A DNA stretch of 64,000 nt from Zymoseptoria tritici IPO323 (lineage: Eukaryota; Ascomycota; Dothideomycetes; Mycosphaerellales; Mycosphaerellaceae), in contig NC_018217.1 of NCBI RefSeq assembly GCF_000219625.1, forward strand, positions 3,472,001-3,536,000. The letters are read 5' to 3'. The translations under genes and the position numbers were made by a program. The notes beneath the pieces were generated by a model. That model did not search any database. It was not told the origin of the DNA and saw nothing but the letters and a program-made list of their open reading frames with translations. Shown here piece after piece: positions 1 to 9,719 of this stretch (its first letter is position 1; every line of letters begins with the position of its first letter).

Positions 1-2806
1 CCACCCCTTCTCCAACATTTTCACCTCCTCAACACCCACCAACCCCATCTGCGCCCTCCAATTATCCGTCCTCCAAACAGTAACGCACCAACCCCCATCC
101 CTCTTCATCCCCTCCACCACATCGCTCCTCAACCAAAACTTCGCCGTCGTCTCCTTCCGATTCCACTCCCACGTCGAAAGGACATGAATCTCCTTCTCCC
201 TCAACATCCTCGCCGTCTTGTTATTCTTAAAACCGACCTCGTCATCGAGGAGATATTGACGCAAATTCGAGGCGATCCGTTCGGAGAGCGTCTTTTTGTG
301 GAAGACGAGGATGAAGCCTGGCCATGTGCGGACGGAGAAATTGGCTTTGGGGAATTTGACGGTGTATTGTTTGATTTTGTCCAGGGGTACGAAGTTGGTG
401 GTGGCGCCGAAGGGGTATTGTTGCCACATGGTAGCGAGGGTGGAGAACTCGGCCATGAAGGGTGCGAGAGTCTGCTTTCGGGTAGGGAAGACAGTGTCGA
501 TCTCTTTCGGCTTGAGTGGCTCGGAGCGTGGAGGGCGAGCGGTCGTCGTGATGGAGCCTGACAATATCGATGAGAGGATGTCGCTCAGCCAATGTGCGGG
601 GTATCCGATTGCCTGAAGATGGGTGAGGATGCGGAAGATGACGGTCAAATTGAGAGGACAGTAGATCAGCGTGTTCGAGACGGTATCTTCTTTGGCGACT
701 GGCAGGACGAGCTTGAGGAAGAGGCGATAGATCCAAGTCTCGAGCTGTGACCGTGGCATGAGGTCTTTGTATTCTGTCGAGACCTCCTGGTGGTGCCATC
801 TGAGATAAGCGCACATCGGCATCATTCCCAACATGGCGTCCATATTGTAGTCTTGAGTGCGTTCCAGTGCCACGTGGAAGATCTTCTCAATGTCGGAAGG
901 TTTGTGCAGGGCGGTGTACTCTGCGTCGAATGCTTCAGCGCTAGAGAAGCGAGGTGGGTTGCGGAGACAGGTCGATGTGATGTACGCTTGCGGACCTGGG
1001 TAGACCGTGGGTAATGCGTACAGGTAAGACGTCAGTGTGCCTCCGATGTAGTCAGGCACGTTGGAGAGGTGAATGCGATCGTAGAGCTGCGGATAGTCGT
1101 TCTGAACGGCGCCCGCCACAGCGTGGGGTTTGACGGCATCCGATTCTGGTGTGATGGCATGTGAGCGATGTCCGACGACGCCATACTTGATCTGCTCCAG
1201 AACAGCCGTGAGGTCTCCAACGCAGGCTTCGATCTGGAAGCGACCCCGTAGCTGTCCGATGGCTTTGGCGATTTGAAACAGCCAGGGTGCGACATAGTCG
1301 TAGAGACACTGAGCTCCTCGCGGTTTGATTCCGAGTTCTTCTATCTTTGCGGCAATGGTGTACGGTGACTCTCCAGTATCAATGTCAGTCCGCTCGCCCT
1401 CATCGTTCGCCCGGCTATACATCCACTCCAGATCGAAGAGAGTGACATTGGTCCGCCAATTTGCTTTGACGGCAGCTCTCGCAGCAGCCGGTACAGTCTG
1501 CGGATTGACCTTACGAGGCTGCAAGTCTTCGAAATGCTTCTGAATCTCAGGATCCACCTCTCGCATACTCACAGGAGACAACAGCACAGCTCCAGTTTGT
1601 GCGTGGAAAGCCGCTTCCTTTCTGCACACCGGAAGAGGTCTTCCAGCTTCAGGATCCTGAGCTCTCCGCGGTGCCCACTGCATGTCTTCCTGCTGGCGCT
1701 TGATGAGCAATTGCTGGTGGACTCTCGCGGTTGGAAACTCCGACTGAACCGAGTTCTTCCAATCCATCAGAAAGCGCAACACGTCCGATGTGTACATCTC
1801 CGGGATACTCAAGTACTCGGGCATGCCACCTCGACCCTCAAGCGCTTCGATTGCACGTGAGATCTGGGTTTGCAGTACGTCGTAGATCTTGGCGGGCATC
1901 AGTGGTGACAAGAGCGTATAGAACAGACAGTGGAGCAGCCGGTTCTTGTGGAGCTGATTCTCGTCTTCCGGAGCCTTAGAAAGCTCCTCCAGCATCATGA
2001 CAACGACCAGGATCCGAGCGATGCATGCAGCCTTGAGGTCAACAATCGTAAAGTGGTACTTCTTGCGCTCGGTATTCTTGTTCTTGGCCTCATGGCGTGC
2101 GATCTCCACAAGAGTCTGGAACAGATTTCGGGCATCGCCAATCCCGCCGAAGAGGAGAGATGTGGTCTCTCTGGGAGATGCTGAGAGTGACGGATCCCAT
2201 AGCGACTCCGGTGTGTCGTGTCCGATCGGATAGAACTCCGCAGTGTTGATGCTGCGACAATGTTAGCGAGAGACCTGATAAACAGGGTGGAAACACTGAC
2301 AGAGTTGGCTTGTACCGAGGAAGATTGAGCACAATGTACTCGGAAACCTTGTGCGGCTTGGAGAAGAGTTTCTCTGCTTGCAGGTAAAGGCCGACACAGC
2401 GCTCCAACGAATCTTTCTCCATCGATGGACTCAACTGACCGACCACTGTTGCGGCAGCATCGTACTTTCTGGTGTGCAAGAAAGCCTTGGCCATCCGTAG
2501 ACTCAGCTTTTCCTTCACTGTCACAAAGTCGGGACTGTCGGCAGAAAGCAAGGACATCGCCGTCTCGCATGCTGAGATGGACGAACGATAGTCTCCCAGC
2601 TCAAAGTGAGCGGCGGCGAGATTCGACCATGGCGTCCTGTCAGCTGGACTGAGTTCTGCAGCTCGCTGATAGAATGGAATGGCTAGACGTGTGTCAGACT
2701 CAGCAATGGGTAACAAACGCATGATCAGTCGAGCGTACACTCTGCAATCTTCCCGGCCTTGTAGAACTCATTGCCCTTCGCTCGGATTTCCTCAGAAGTC
2801 GACATT
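1..2806 (-). CDS. TPR and DUF4470-like protein, 3' end outside the window
   Basis: Three exons on the minus strand: 2739-2806, 2301-2682 and 2251 down to the window edge. The introns are 2683-2738 and 2252-2300; both join in frame. The ATG at 2804-2806 (MSTSEEIRAKGNEFYKAGK) opens a tetratricopeptide stretch (IPFYQRAAELSPADRTPWSN) covering about the first 150 residues. After the second intron comes a block starting INTAEFYPIGHDTPESLW, then LLFGGIGDARNL, which resembles fungal DUF4470 proteins. Further on, HLSNVPDYIGGTLTSYLYAL is typical of the same family. No stop codon is met before base 1, so the C-terminus (beyond about 900 residues) is missing. The family is often described together with MYND fingers; none is visible here. 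Function unknown, probably a cytosolic scaffold. A transposon-like element lies about 165 bp upstream of the start. Confidence 0.8.
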
Positions 2807-2960
2807 GTTTCTGATTTGAATGATGAGAGAAGGGACGTTTTTTCTCCGCCGAGCAGCGTAGCCAATACATATATCCTTCCAATGCCTGCCTGTGTCGTTG
2901 TAGCAACAAATGGTATCACTTTATGACGTCTCACGCAGGGATAGCGCGATCTTTTGGACG

Positions 2961-2969
2961 CGTAAAGTG
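2961..2969 (+). repeat. Left target-site duplication of the MULE-like element
   Basis: Nine bases, CGTAAAGTG, repeated exactly at 3908-3916 directly outside the right terminal inverted repeat. Confidence 0.7.
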
Positions 2970-3907
2970 GGCGCTTTTCAGAATGAGGCAGGTTCGGATC
3001 CTCCATGTCAAAATACATATTCTCGACGCTCGAATTCTCTAAGTCCCCTCGACACTGTCTATTTTAATTTACAACGAACGCTCTATACATTTTGTTAGAG
3101 AGAAAGAGGAACTAACTTTTATCGACATAGGAATAGAATAGGTTCAAATATGTTTTATATGCATCTATATAGCTAGATTTATATAGCGAAGGCGAAGACG
3201 ACAGCAGGAAGCTGTACGAGCGGGACGAGATCTCGAGTAACAGAAGTTATGACGAGGGTGCAAAGTTAGCACCTCGCCAAAATTCGTGATTTTCAAGAAT
3301 TCCGACAATTCCGACAATTTGAACATTTTCGGATTTCGAACATTACGTATAGAAACCGATACTATATATACAATATGCACTTTTTAATGCTATATATCTA
3401 ACATATTTCGTTTATAGATAGGTAAGAACTATATATACGAAGTATTAGAAATATATACTATAGATATTATTTATTCCTATCGAGGTGTTTCTCGTTGTCG
3501 ACATCGAAGGACCGTTAGACGAAGTCGATAGTTTAAGGTTTTTCCCCGCATCTAAAATTTAGAGGGAAGCCCTCTAATATTTAGTTAGAAAACTATAGTA
3601 GCCCGCGCCCGAAGATTGCGCCCGAAGCGCCCGAAGACGGGATACTTCGCAATAACATTCTTTATAACGACAACATTCTTCGTAACAACTATCCGGTAAT
3701 ATATTTAGTGCAATATATACAAAGAGCAATATAAAGCATTAATTCCTAAGGTACGGAAAAATGCTTAAAGTCCGACGCTGTTCGTAGTGTAGTGTAGTGC
3801 AGTGTCGAATTATCGAATTGTCCGAAATCTTAAAAATTACGAATTCTGGCGAAGTGCTAACTTTGCACCTGCGTAGTTATCCCAACCTGCCTCATTGTAA
3901 AAACCGC
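2970..3907. mobile_element. MULE-like non-autonomous transposon (MITE-type)
   Basis: The ends form terminal inverted repeats. Bases 2971-2992 and the reverse complement of 3886-3907 match at 19 of 22 positions (both contain AATGAGGCAGG). The element is bounded by an identical 9-bp direct repeat, CGTAAAGTG, at 2961-2969 and 3908-3916. A second inverted block lies inside: 3257-3320 against 3808-3869 (core GGTGCAAAGTTAGCAC). On the right the two blocks are separated by about 9 bp, on the left by about 250 bp, so the left arm has gained or the right arm lost sequence. The interior (3010-3800) is AT- and TA-rich, consistent with repeat-induced mutation, and holds no transposase-sized reading frame. 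Target duplications of 9 bp are typical of Mutator-like elements; this assignment is an inference. A short GCGCCCGAAG-type repeat sits at about 3603-3640. Confidence 0.72.
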
Positions 3908-3916
3908 CGTAAAGTG
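3908..3916 (+). repeat. Right target-site duplication of the MULE-like element
   Basis: Exact copy of the nine bases at 2961-2969, immediately after the right element end at 3907. Confidence 0.7.
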
Positions 3917-4221
3917 CAACCTAAAAAGTAACACGCTGCAGATGAATCTGACCTGTCAAATGTGATCAAGTATTGCCTGTGAGAAGCAAGCCACGAGAGT
4001 GTGCTTTTGTACAGAGCAAATTGTGACGGGTGAGAAAAGTTTGCTCAGCACGAAGAAGAAAGAAGGAGTAAAATTGGACGAGGAAGGAGGCGGAGGTCGT
4101 TCTTGCCAGCTCAAAGTGTGCCATGAATATCTGATTGAAAATTGAAGCTAAACGGCTGGATTAGCTTCGATATCCATCAATTCCGACAGCCTTAATTTGA
4201 CACTACCATCTTCTTCCTTCA
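3917..4221. other. Intergenic, nothing recognised
   Basis: About 300 bp between the transposon-like element and the 3' end of the glycosidase gene. I see no conserved reading frame or RNA structure in it. Confidence 0.5.
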
Positions 4222-6278
4222 TCAAAAGGCCTTAAACTCCACCAACCTCACCCTCTTATTTGCCGGCTGCCTAAACTGCACCCTCAACTGTCCCGTCGAG
4301 ATCGAATCCCACTTGACATTCACAATCCCATTCGCAATCAAGTTCTCTCCGAAACCGACAATTTTCACCCAACTCCCGTTGACCAACTTCAAAATGTCAT
4401 AGTTCAGCGGCAAAGCGAAGCCCTCGCCGTCATTGACGTAGAACGCCAGCTCGCATCCCACCAGCGTCGTCGCTTGGCCGAAGTCGATGTTATACCATTG
4501 TGTTGACTCGGAGGACGTGGAATCGGAGTCCCATCCATTGGCGAGTTCGGGATAGAACCAGACTCGGCCGTCGATGGCGTCGTCGACTTTCGACTGGGTC
4601 GTGCCGCTGGAAGCTGAGCCACGAGGGTAGTCGCCTAGCTTCACTGACTTGTTGATCTTGGATCTATCGATAGCTGGGGCGGAAGCTTTCGAAATGGTGG
4701 CAGTGACGCGGGAGAGGGTAGTTGAGCTGGCGACTTGGTTCCCATCGACGTACACCCGCAGTCCAGCGCCGCGATTGTAGCGGCTTCCGTTTGCATCCCA
4801 TTCGATGGCGATGGTGCGGCCGTGGTAGACGACATCTTGCAGGCGAAAGTAGGAGATGCCGGCGTCAGATGGGATGAGCGGATTGACTTCGAGGGTGTTG
4901 TCGGCGCGAGGACGGAGACCGACGAGACCGGATATGATGAGGTCGTTGTACCCGGAGTGGAAGTAGTGGGGAGAGCGAGCGAGGCCGACGATGGGACCGG
5001 CCTTGTCGGGTTCGTAGTCTTCTTCGATGTTGAGGATGTTGTTGTAGTTGGGGTTGTAGTGCAGTTTGGTGTAGGTGCGGAGGTTCGAGAGGTAGGTGGA
5101 TTTGGAGATGAGCGTCTGGGTATAGGAGTTGAGGAGGTTGGCAATGCCGTAGCTTATTGATGGTCAGTTTGAGAGCATCCTGGACTCGGAACGGTGCGAA
5201 CTTACAGGACTTGAGTCGTCTGATATGGCCAAACGGGACCGTTCCATTGGCATTCCCGCTTACTACCTTCATACCGATACTGCTTCATGTAGTACTGATA
5301 GCTCGGCTCGCCAGTGCGCAGACCGTTGGAACCCTTCAGTTGATTGGTATCAAGGATGTGCTTCCAAGCGGCGTTGTACTTGGAATTGTTGTCCGGCATG
5401 CCAAACATCCACGGGACAAGGCCAGCGAGCTCACGTCCACGGATGGGCTGGTAGTACGAGACATACTGATTGGACACCTTGTAGCGATCGATGAAGTGCT
5501 CGAGAGTAGTGTTCCAGATATCGGTCTGGAAGCGATTCTTGAGGTTGGCAGCTCTCGAGCGAAAGTCGTTGGCCGTGCTAGAGTCCCCCACAAGATCTGC
5601 GACATTTGCGATGGCGATTGCATTCGCCCACTGGTAGCTGTTGATCGTCGGGCGGAAAGCGTCGCCTCCACTGAAGCCATCCTTCCCTCCCGATGCATCG
5701 ATTGAGGAGATCGTGTATTCGGTTGCGTCCGCGAGAGGTTCACGCCAGTAGAGACCCTTGCTGGTATCGAGTGCATCGTTCCACTGATTGTATATCTTGA
5801 TCATCGACTGGAGGTGTGTGGTTATCGCGGATGTGTCTCCGTCGACAAGGTATCGTTGCCAGACACTGTCGGTGATCCAGTCGGTGAAATGACGGTCGTT
5901 GCCTCCATTGTACATGTGGCGGATATAGTCGTCGGCGTAACGACGGTCTCGCAGCCAGCGTCCTTCACTGATGTGGAAGCCCGAGGCATCGTTCAAAGTG
6001 GCCCATGGAGACAGCTGCCAGCTGACATCGTCGAGGAACTCGGTGGAGACGTAGCCTCGTTGACCGATGTCTCTTTGATGGGCGCGGTACACTCCCCAGC
6101 GGTAGTAGTAGACATCCTGGATAGACTTGTCGGAGATTTCGAAGAATGGAATCTTGGACTGATACCACGGAGCATCATTGCCGAAGTAGGACTTTGCTAG
6201 GGCGGAGGTGTCCAATTGCGCCGAGACGAGGCTGGTGAAAGTCGCTGTTGTAGCGAGAAAGGCTGATGAAAGATGCAT
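4222..6278 (-). CDS. Secreted six-hairpin glycosidase (MGH1/GH63-like) with C-terminal galactose-binding-like domain
   Basis: Two exons, 5206-6278 and 4222-5152, joined across a 53-nt intron (5153-5205, GTAAGT...AAG) that keeps the frame (QTTQVL-YGIANLL). The product is 667 residues. The N-terminus MHLSSAFLATTATFTSLVSA is a signal peptide. The body has motifs of the (alpha/alpha)6 glycosidases: YYYRWGVYRAHQRDIG, FLDDVSWQ, YWREPLADATEYT and QWNGPVWPYQTTQVL. Fungal proteins of this type are usually annotated as six-hairpin or mannosylglycerate-hydrolase-like (GH63-related). The last 150 residues (DGRVWFYPELANGWDS, WYNIDFGQATTLVGCELAFY) look like a discoidin/F5-8-type beta-sandwich that could bind a glycan. 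It probably acts outside the cell on an oligosaccharide or glycoside; the substrate cannot be told from sequence. Confidence 0.8.
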
Positions 6279-7077
6279 CTCGCCGAGGAGTATGGAAGGT
6301 CGATGGGGTAGAGTCTAGCTGTGAGCCTGGAGGGTAGTGCATCCTTGATATGTAGCTCAGGGTTGCTGGCCGATGCTGTGCGTTTAAAGTCAGCATTTAC
6401 CCGGTCGATTTCTCGTCTTGAGTTCTTCCGCTTCTTGCTGTTTGTCTGCGACCTCAAGGCAAGCTACTGTACGATCGTCCTAACCATCTACTGCATTGAG
6501 CATCGGTCTCTTTGTGTACGATTCCCGCCCACCGGAAGCTCCCCAACTCTCTAGTAGCATCGCAACAACGCACCGATCCGGCTCGTTGATTGGCGGCATA
6601 ATTATAGAAGTCCTCGTATCCAGCGGTCGGACGTAAAGAGGTCGTCTTGATGACCTGCGTGCGGGGCATGTGGAGAGATTCTGGGGGAGCAGAAATTCCG
6701 ACAGAGAGAACGGCGCCACATGCACGAGCTTCCACTTCTCGAAGTCAGGAGATCATCCGATGTAAAGTGGAGGACCTATCATCTATGCGTGGGATCCCGG
6801 CCTTTTGCTTGCATTTAAGCATAGTGCCGGACGTATGGTCGGGTTAAACAGGGCCAGGTCACGGGAGATGAAGCCTTCGTCAATCTGATGGTGAGTTATG
6901 TAGATGAGCGGAGAAATTCAAGAGACGACGTTGAACAACCTCCCGCCGCTGACAGCGTGGCTAAATCCCTGCACTCCTGGCTTCGGCTTCGGGTCGTCTT
7001 TCTCCGAAAGCATATGGATATTCAAGAACATAATCCATAAATGCATTCCTCCTTCGAATCCACCACACTACCACCAT
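6279..7077. other. Intergenic, glycosidase promoter side
   Basis: Upstream region of the glycosidase and downstream region of the cutinase, both on the minus strand. Only short unconvincing reading frames; no RNA gene recognised. Confidence 0.5.
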
Positions 7078-7811
7078 CTAATCCACCAGCCCAGCCACAA
7101 ACTCCGCCGCCTGCGTGGCATACTTCCTCGGCTCATTCGAGTGCACATCAGCCAGCAACCCCCTCGCACAAATCGGATCGCCACGATCGCAATAACTCCT
7201 CAAGATGCCAGCATAACGATTCAGTCTCGGCAGACTATCGGTTCGAGCGAAAATACCATCGTTGTCCGCAGTGCCGACATTGTAGGACTGGTCGTCCACA
7301 TAGCGCGGGTCACCGAAGGCGACGATGGCTTTGACTGTTAAGAGTATCAGCATGAACGAGATGGTCGAAGGAGACAGGTCGGGAAATCCTCACTATACTG
7401 AGCGTACTCATCCTCAATCGGCCCCTGCGTCAAAGTTCCCCCCGCCATGGTATCAGTCATAACATGCGCGCCCTGCGAGAATCCCACCAGAGCGATCCTG
7501 CTGGACTCCCCGCACTGGTCGACGTACGAGCGGATTTTCGACTTCGCGTTGTCAATGCCCTCGTTCACGGAACCGAAGTAGTTTTCGAACGTGGCGGGGT
7601 ACACGACGGCGTCGCTGAGAGAGTTCGGGACGCGAGCTTCGATCATGTCGGCGACTGTGGCGACGGAGCCTTCGCCTGCTGCCTGGCCTGAGCCGCGGGC
7701 TACGAGGATGTAGAGGCCGGAGACGCAGGAGACGGTTTGGCGGGGTGTGAGGGGTGCGGCGGCGGAGAGGGCTAGGAGGGCGGAGAGGGAGAGGAGGGTG
7801 GAGTGGAACAT
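7078..7811 (-). CDS. Secreted cutinase-family esterase (CE5)
   Basis: Two exons, 7394-7811 and 7078-7334, with a 59-nt intron (7335-7393, GTGAGG...AACAG) joining AQY-IKAIVAFGDPRY in frame; 224 residues. The start MFHSTLLSLSALLALSAAAP is a signal peptide, followed by a probable short propeptide (LTPRQ). The serine hydrolase elbow GFSQGAHV carries the nucleophile Ser. YCDRGDPIC holds the likely catalytic Asp and LADVHSNEP the likely His, spaced as in cutinases and acetylxylan esterases. Paired cysteines (VSCVSG/DQCGES and YCDRGDPIC) suit the family disulfides. Length and motif order match the family. It should cleave cutin or other plant-surface or acetyl esters outside the cell; cutinase and acetylxylan esterase cannot be separated on these motifs alone. 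Confidence 0.9.
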
Positions 7812-8826
7812 GTTGACGGGAGAGGATGTGGGTGGGCTGAGATGGTGGAAGGTTTGGCTGTCGTCTGGGATGGACGGTCGAAGAGAAGGGGCGACTTACC
7901 AGCACATATATATGATGTGCCTCAAACTCGTGTGTCGTTTGAGGAGAACCTGGCGCACACGCATGCCAACCCGACCCCCTCGAGTCAGAACGGGACAGAA
8001 TTAGCAGCGACAAAACGGCGACCTTTCGCCAAACGTACCTTGTATTCGCTGGCCAATTTGGACGATCCTCGGCGGGTGCAAGCTCGTTTGCAGATGTCGC
8101 CTTTGTCCGCCATACAGATGTGGATGTGAGACCAAGCCTTTGGCGACGCAAGAAGAGGAAGGCGCAAGCTTATACCACCTTCCCTATTCTCCCTAGAGGT
8201 GAGGCGGTCTATACTCTGCCAAGTCGTTCTGCAACGAATAAGCTTCGCCTGAAACGAGGTGGGGGCAGCGGTCAATGTCCAAGATAGGAGACCATTTGAG
8301 TTCTATGCGAGGATCGATCGGCGTGGTCTCGCATAGCTCGAGTTCGCTTCATGCGTGATATAGTGGTTGCGGAGTTGCGAGCAGAGTCATGTGGACGTTG
8401 GCGAGATTTCTTTGCTCGCATGGCGTGCGGCGTCTTGAGGATCGGCATCTTGTGCCTCGGTCACAGCTACCGATGTGGGCGGTGGAGCAACGCGAGAGTT
8501 GTGGTAGCAAAACAGTGGAATATCGAGTACGAGGTAAAGAGTGTAGTGGAAGAGTCCATTGCCCTAGGTGGAGTAGAAAGACTCCAAGCTTTGTGCTCGT
8601 GCAGATATGGTTCTCCTCCTTAATCAAAATTTGAAGCCCTTTCCCTATCAACCTCCTCGCCAAGCCCGCTGAATCCTCCCCGGCCCAAATTCTGCCCCCA
8701 ATCCCGTCCGCACGATAGCAAAACTTCTTAACCACTTCCTATACGCAATTCTTAACCCTTAAGAACAAAAAGTATATCAAAAGATGCGTCTCGTCGAGCT
8801 TACGACGACGAGAGGGCAAAAGAACG
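7812..8826. other. Intergenic, cutinase upstream region
   Basis: About 1 kb between the cutinase start and the tRNA gene. Reading frames here lack ATG starts or conserved motifs. A TATATATA string at about 7907-7914 lies about 100 bp upstream of the cutinase start and could serve as its TATA element. Confidence 0.4.
8818..8821 (-). terminator. Possible Pol III terminator of the tRNA gene
   Basis: On the minus strand a TTTT run follows the tRNA 3' end by about 5 nt, as expected for RNA polymerase III termination. Four T residues is a minimal signal. Confidence 0.45.
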
Positions 8827-9030
8827 GGGCCGAACCGTGGATCTTTTTCAGACGTTAGTAAGAGGTAATGAGGGTGTTGTAGAAGGGCACAACTCACTGA
8901 ACACGGGGCCTCCTGCATGTTGTCGCTGCCGAAGCATCAACCCAAAGCAGGAATCATACCACTAGACCATTCTGTTCTTCATTAGACTTTGATGGGTGCA
9001 AGTCAGGGGTTGGTTGGGAACGTACCGGCC
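8827..9030 (-). tRNA. tP(UGG): tRNA-Pro (anticodon UGG) with three introns, two of them spliceosomal in appearance
   Basis: Minus-strand exons 9026-9030 (GGCCG), 8941-8971, 8898-8917 and 8828-8842, with discriminator C at 8827, spell a perfect 72-nt proline tRNA. The acceptor stem GGCCGAA/TTCGGCC pairs 7 of 7. The D-arm is GTCTAGTGGTATGAT, the anticodon stem CCTGC/GCAGG with loop TTTGGGT, the variable loop AGGCC (as I recall it in yeast tRNA-Pro), and the T-stem CCGTG/CACGG with loop TTCAATC. Intron B (8918-8940, 23 nt) sits at the canonical 37/38 position. Intron A (8972-9025, 54 nt, GTACGT...CTAAT...CAG) splits the acceptor stem after nt 5. Intron C (8843-8897, 55 nt, GTGAGT...TTACTAAC...AAG) splits the T-loop after nt 57. 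A and C have the length, splice sites and branch sites of the protein-gene introns in this window. The A box is intact; the B box is interrupted in the DNA. Confidence 0.85.
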
Positions 9031-9073
9031 CGTTTTGCTGGCTGGCAGCTGGATCTTGGCGCGGTCCTGCGCG

Positions 9074-9082
9074 TATATATAT
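9074..9082 (-). promoter_or_regulatory. TATA-like element upstream of the tRNA-Pro gene
   Basis: TATATATA-type run about 44-52 bp upstream of tRNA nucleotide 1 on the minus strand. Since the internal B box is split by an intron, an upstream element could matter for transcription; this role is an inference. Confidence 0.35.
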
Positions 9083-9719
9083 CTAAACACTTTTGGCAGA
9101 TTGGGCGATGGTTCCTTGCATTGAACGACCTTCTAATAACTATCTATAGTCATGTTGGGAACAGAGGAGAGAGGGAGTTCTAGTAGCGTTGCAAAGTCGC
9201 GGCTCAACGGCAAGGTGAATTAATGTGAGCTTCATTGCCGAATTTCGGTCAGCTATTGTCGATGGACTATCAGTGACAGTGCGACCGAACGACCTCAAGA
9301 TGAACGATTGATCGATGATCAACTCAAGGAATTGTGTATCAATAGTATAGTGTGTATATTGCTGTTGTAGTCTCAGATTCAAAACGATTGCGTTGTTTAA
9401 GAGTTGTACAGTGTTGCCACTGCGAGACTGACGTTCGCAACAACAACAGGAATACAACCGGCCACAAAGACACAACGATACATCAATGGCGAACATCAGT
9501 TGAACTCGATACATTGACCTTTCGTTGCCTGCCTTCTTGAGAAAGCAATACCAAAACCCCGTCTTCCTTTCATATGCCCTCCATGCCCAACGCGCATCAA
9601 ACGGTCTCCTCATCCTCCTCAGCCAACGGCTCATACTCCTCCTTCACATACGGCGGCCTACCTCCCCAACACTCGTCAGCCAAAAACCCTCCCTCACATA
9701 CACACACCAACAATCCAAC
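9083..9719. other. Intergenic, nothing recognised
   Basis: Lies downstream of the membrane-protein gene. One antisense frame (about 9140-9634) has an ATG but no recognisable domain and is probably chance. Confidence 0.4.

Noticed and set aside
8349..8735. 128-residue minus-strand reading frame beside the tRNA gene
   Set aside because: Begins at GTG, has no ATG start, no motif, and composition of chance translation.
8827..9030. Plain tRNA pseudogene
   Set aside because: A continuous read looks like a broken tRNA with a wrong T-arm and acceptor, but removing the two GT-AG segments gives perfect pairing in all affected stems, which decay would not leave.
9140..9634. Minus-strand ORF downstream of the membrane-protein gene
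   Set aside because: Has an ATG but no domain, no splice partner and lies in the 3' flank; probably chance.
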